A DNA stretch of 64,000 nt, from positions 62,001-126,000 of the forward strand of contig JALOCJ010000007.1 of the NCBI GenBank assembly GCA_023227825.1. The letters run 5' to 3'. This stretch comes from Candidatus Cloacimonas sp. (GTDB lineage Bacteria > Cloacimonadota > Cloacimonadia > Cloacimonadales > Cloacimonadaceae). This document shows positions 61,362-64,000 of this stretch, piece after piece (the stretch's first letter is position 1; the number at the start of each line of letters is the position of its first letter). A program made the position numbers and the translations under genes. A model generated the notes under the pieces. It ran no database searches. It was not told the DNA's origin and worked only from the letters and a program-made list of their open reading frames with translations.

Positions 61362-61482
61362 CGAGAGGTCTTGAGGTCTTGAGGTCTTGAGGTCGAGAGG
61401 TCTTGAGGTCTTGAGGTCGAGAGGTCAAGAGGTCGAGAGGTCAAGAGGTCGAGAGGTCTTGAGGTCGAGAGGTCTTGAGGTT
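61362..61482 (+). repeat. 8-bp tandem repeat, about 15 copies
   Basis: Units are NNGAGGTC in three forms, TTGAGGTC, GAGAGGTC and AAGAGGTC, in mixed order. Because GGTC is often followed by GA, several TCGA sites occur within 80 bp. Confidence 0.85.
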
Positions 61483-61514
61483 TAACACGCTCTGAACAGA
61501 GAAAACATTAATAA

Positions 61515-61860
61515 AATTATAAATCTTTTATCCTGTAAATCCCTTAAATCCTGTTCATCCCATACCTATTCTTTAATCCTGTAAATCCCTTAAATCCTGT
61601 TCATCCCATACCTATTCTTTAATCCTGTAAATCCCTTAAATCCTGTTCATCCCATACCTATTCTTTAATCCTGTGAATCCTGAAAATCCTGTTCATCCCA
61701 TAGCTATTCTTTAATCCTGTGAATCCTGAAAATCCTGTTCATCCCATACCTATTCTTTCATCCTGTAAATCCAGAAAATCCTGTTCATCCCATAGCTATT
61801 CTTTAATCCTGTGAATCCTGAAAATCCTGTTCATCCCATACCTATTCATTCATCTATGTT
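61515..61860 (+). repeat. 46-bp tandem repeat, about 7.5 copies
   Basis: Unit of the type TTTAATCCTGTAAATCC with TTCATCCCATACCTATTC; CATACC/CATAGC marks lie at 61561, 61607, 61653, 61699, 61745, 61791 and 61837, giving a strict 46-bp step. Copies differ at a few positions (CCCTTAAA or CTGAAAA in the middle). Confidence 0.85.
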
Positions 61861-61901
61861 ATCTGTGAAATCTGCAAGCTCCTGCATTTTTCAGATTTTG
61901 A

Positions 61902-61929
61902 TTGACGAACCTTCTATGCCTCTTAAAAT
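61902..61929 (+). promoter_or_regulatory. Promoter for the exported protein at 61959
   Basis: TTGACG (61902-61907) and TAAAAT (61924-61929) with a 16-bp spacer, 30 bp before the start. It shows that the longer frame from 61902 cannot be the true start. Confidence 0.5.
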
Positions 61930-61958
61930 GGAATAAATATTACATAATGGACTACATA

Positions 61959-62513
61959 ATGAAGAGATTAATTATCCTCTTAATTCTGCTGGCAGGATGT
62001 TTTGGACTTAGTGCCCAAACCGGACTTTTTAACTTAAGCTTTGCTATTCCTATTGAAGAAGCTGATTCCCTTCTTGCTTTAAGTGACTTTTACACTCCAA
62101 ACATAAATGATAACTTAGTGCGCTATTATCCTGAAAACAGCGATTTTGTAGAGGCAATTCTGGTGTTTGTAGAGCCCCAAACAAGGCGTATAATTGGCTG
62201 GTTCATAAAATACAATCCTGATAATTCTGAAGAAAATGATGCTTATGTGCTTCAGACCTTACAGGAAATGCATGGCAAAACTAATCATTTTGACGAAGAA
62301 ACACAACAACTTATCTGGTTTTTATCCACTACCCGCAGTGTGCATATAATGTATGCTGATGATAACAGTTTAACAGTCCTCTATTATGATTCTTATTTTC
62401 GTGAACTTTTTCACATCAACGATAAAACAGCTCCTCTAAAAGATTCTGAAACTGAAAATAATACTATACCTGAGAGCTCTGAACCTTCACCTTCTTCTGA
62501 AGATGCAAGATAG
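61959..62513 (+). CDS. Exported hypothetical protein
   Basis: A 184-residue protein beginning MKRLIILLILLAGCFGLSAQ, a signal peptide with a possible lipobox (LAGC). An ATG at 61947 is an alternative start. The mature part is acidic, with FAIPIEEADSLLALSDFYTP and aromatic beta-like segments, and ends in a Ser/Glu-rich tail (ESSEPSPSSED). I recognise no family. No clear ribosome binding site is visible. Confidence 0.6.
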   Translation: MKRLIILLILLAGCFGLSAQTGLFNLSFAIPIEEADSLLALSDFYTPNINDNLVRYYPENSDFVEAILVFVEPQTRRIIGWFIKYNPDNSEENDAYVLQTLQEMHGKTNHFDEETQQLIWFLSTTRSVHIMYADDNSLTVLYYDSYFRELFHINDKTAPLKDSETENNTIPESSEPSPSSEDAR

Positions 62514-62626
62514 TTAGTTGTATAAAAAATTATTCATACTATTTACAGAATACTGTGTAGCAATAAATAGCTTGACTGATTAAGGCATTTATTTTTTTAA
62601 GAAATAGATATGAATTTGGAGCAAAA

Positions 62627-62917
62627 ATGAACATACATTTCCGTGATGTCCAAAGTGGTAGTGTTGAAGCCAGAGCAATTATAGAAATTGCGGATGGCGT
62701 TTTTTTAAATGAGGTTACCATTTTGAATATTGATGGTGAAATAGTAGTGGAATTTCCCCGTAAGAGTTTTGTCGGTAAATTCAAACACACTTACTATATA
62801 GATATAATTACTTTTGAAGATAATGATAAGCGCATCGTGTGGGAATTGGAGATTAAAGATGCCTACAGGGAATGGCGTAAAACCAACAAGAAAGTGCTAA
62901 TTTACGAAGAAAAATAA
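62627..62917 (+). CDS. Small hypothetical protein, SpoVG-like at best
   Basis: A 96-residue soluble protein. ARAIIEIADGVFLNEVTILN and VVEFPRKSFVGKFKH vaguely recall the SpoVG domain (short basic strand, then a conserved P-R-K segment), but the match is weak. AGCAAAA lies before the ATG and no good ribosome binding site is seen. The next gene starts 23 bp after the stop. Confidence 0.55.
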   Translation: MNIHFRDVQSGSVEARAIIEIADGVFLNEVTILNIDGEIVVEFPRKSFVGKFKHTYYIDIITFEDNDKRIVWELEIKDAYREWRKTNKKVLIYEEK

Positions 62918-62940
62918 AAAAAGAAAAGGAGGATCATAAA

Positions 62941-64000
62941 ATGATCACCGATTTGCAAAACATCCTGTCTACCAACATTAAGGGTATGAAGCGTTCTGCT
63001 ATCCGGGAACTATTAAAGTTTCTCGGTCAACCCGGTTTGATTTCATTTTCCGGTGGTTTTCCCAGCCCTCTTACTTTTCCGGTGGAAGAGCTGAAAAGCA
63101 TTATTGCTGAAGTTATGGAAAAAGAAGCTGCTTTTGCACTTCAATATGGAACAACTGAAGGTGATGATTTATTAAGGACTATGCTGGCTAATCGTTATAA
63201 AGCCAATGGCATAGAGGTTACAAAAGATAATATCATTATCACAACTGCTTCCCAACAGGCATTAGACCTGATTTCCAAAATGTTTATTGACCCGGGTGAT
63301 GATGTAATCGTTGGCTTGCCTTCCTATTTAGGAGCACTTCAGGCATTTGGTTCTTATGGAGCTAATATGATTGGAATTCCTATGGATGATGAAGGTGAAG
63401 ACCCGAACCTGATGGAAAAGGCATTAAAAGACCTTGCCGCCAAAGGTAAAAAGCCCAAATTTATTTATCTGATTCCTGATTTTCAAAATCCTGCCGGAAT
63501 TACTATGAGTGAACGCAGGCGGAAAGAAATGCTGGAATTGGCTCATAAATATGATGTTCTGATTTTGGAAGATAGTCCTTATCGTGAACTTCGCTATGAA
63601 GGTGAAACCCAAAGAACACTTTATGAACTTGATGGAACAGGTCAGGTTGTTATTTTAGGCACTTTCAGCAAAATCTTCTGCCCGGGTTTCAGAATTGGCT
63701 GGGTTGTGGGTCATCCTGATGTTTTAGATAAAATTGTTGTAGGAAAACAGGCAACCGATTTATGCACTCCCCCCTTCACTCAAAGAATAGCTGCCCGCTA
63801 TATGGAAAAGGGCTATCTTGACCCTAAAATTGCGGAAATAGTGAAAATGTATTCCGTTAAACAAAAAGTGATGCTGGAATCCCTGGAAAAATATATGCCC
63901 GAAGAAATGAAATGGACTCACCCTCAAGGTGGTTTGTTCTTAATGGTTACAGGACCTGAAGATTTAGATACTAATGCTCTATTACTGGAATGCATTAAAG
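62941..64000 (+). CDS. PLP-dependent class I/II aminotransferase, 3' end outside the window
   Basis: The first 353 residues of an aminotransferase of the AAT-I fold, like 2-aminoadipate/aromatic aminotransferases (LysN/PatA-like). It starts at ATG 62941 after AAAGGAGG. Visible parts are ISFSGGFPSPLTFP near residue 35, TTASQQALDLISKMFIDPGD near 100, YLIPDFQNPAGITMS near 178 and the PLP-lysine motif GTFSKIFCPGFRIGW near 240. The open frame continues to the end of the window. It fits amino acid fermentation. The substrate cannot be fixed. Confidence 0.9.
   Translation, partial: MITDLQNILSTNIKGMKRSAIRELLKFLGQPGLISFSGGFPSPLTFPVEELKSIIAEVMEKEAAFALQYGTTEGDDLLRTMLANRYKANGIEVTKDNIIITTASQQALDLISKMFIDPGDDVIVGLPSYLGALQAFGSYGANMIGIPMDDEGEDPNLMEKALKDLAAKGKKPKFIYLIPDFQNPAGITMSERRRKEMLELAHKYDVLILEDSPYRELRYEGETQRTLYELDGTGQVVILGTFSKIFCPGFRIGWVVGHPDVLDKIVVGKQATDLCTPPFTQRIAARYMEKGYLDPKIAEIVKMYSVKQKVMLESLEKYMPEEMKWTHPQGGLFLMVTGPEDLDTNALLLECIK

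Larger units (their letters stand above)
61349..61901. other. Tandem-repeat region after the SurA-like gene
   Basis: Two unrelated simple arrays, listed separately, fill most of this stretch. The plus and minus open frames here are by-products of repetition. Confidence 0.6.

Noticed and set aside
61241..61444. Minus-strand frame rich in TSRPQDL repeats
   Set aside because: Created by the 8-bp array; it overlaps the end of the SurA-like gene.
1..64000. tRNA or rRNA genes
   Set aside because: I found no cloverleaf-like T-arm (GGTTCGANTCC) in the intergenic regions and no rRNA-like sequence; a covariance search would be more sensitive.

Overview
The window reads as about 64 kb of chromosome from an AT-rich, anaerobic, Gram-negative bacterium that ferments amino acids. 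Pyruvate:ferredoxin oxidoreductase, a PLP aminotransferase, peptidases and an N-formylglutamate amidohydrolase-like enzyme point to the metabolism. LolA, LptE, a BamD-like lipoprotein and Lnt indicate an outer membrane. Two large exported proteins end in a YPNPF-type C-terminal domain of the FlgD-like/Por-secretion kind. My best guess is Cloacimonadota (the Candidatus Cloacimonas group); this is inference, since no rRNA gene is present.

Layout. 1-2811 (+): end of an M18 aminopeptidase, an exported protein, a BamD-like TPR lipoprotein and nadD. 2812-4764: a DNA methyltransferase with its own promoter, set among gene remnants. 4765-11915 (-): one tight run, lptE-rluB-ychF-ftsK-lolA-manC-SagB-type oxidoreductase. 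12011-13135 (+): HTH-EIIA protein and purE. 13140-14782 (-): gpmA, cobalamin adenosyltransferase, ridA. 15012-17199 (+): a TaqI-like restriction-modification pair. 17544-20100: a HisRS-like protein with altered catalytic motifs, a small membrane protein and a largely empty stretch. 20101-24762 (-): clpB and an RloA/RloB-type pair whose rloB carries a frameshift. 24885-31709 (-): TPR lipoprotein, DUF4837 lipoprotein, pgsA, FtsX-like protein, nadA, dut, polyprenyl synthase, xseB. 32401-35922 (+): nifJ. 36165-38346 (-): ArsB/NhaD-type transporter and an EIIA-CBS protein. 38713-45477 (+): recJ, propeller lipoprotein, lnt, merR-like gene, glyQ, a hypothetical gene and a HutG-like gene. 46377-50932 (-): an exported transglutaminase-like protein and a caspase-PEGA-formylglycine-enzyme fusion. 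51429-55463 (+): small lipoprotein, small membrane protein, tldD/tldE and a zinc-ribbon protein. 55806-59168 (-): subtilase and a HIT protein. 59888-64000 (+): SurA-like protein, two hypothetical genes and a truncated aminotransferase.

The least explained content is the intergenic repeats. One family recurs in three arrays (35.9, 38.4 and 45.5-46.3 kb). Its full unit is two short hairpins joined by TTTTTCCGGAAGG. The hairpin cores are reverse complements of each other, so the unit can fold as two small hairpins or one long one. Variants between copies often keep pairing, and at two genes the stop codon lies in repeat-like sequence. Four other repeat types also occur: a TTACGG element, an ATTACGGATGGCATCCGTAAT element, a nested inverted-repeat element at 55.5/59.6 kb, and 8-bp and 46-bp tandem arrays.

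Defence-type genes (methyltransferase, TaqI-like pair, RloAB) sit as separate short insertions between housekeeping operons. Two have clear promoters of their own (TTGACA-N16/17-TATAAA/TTTAAT).
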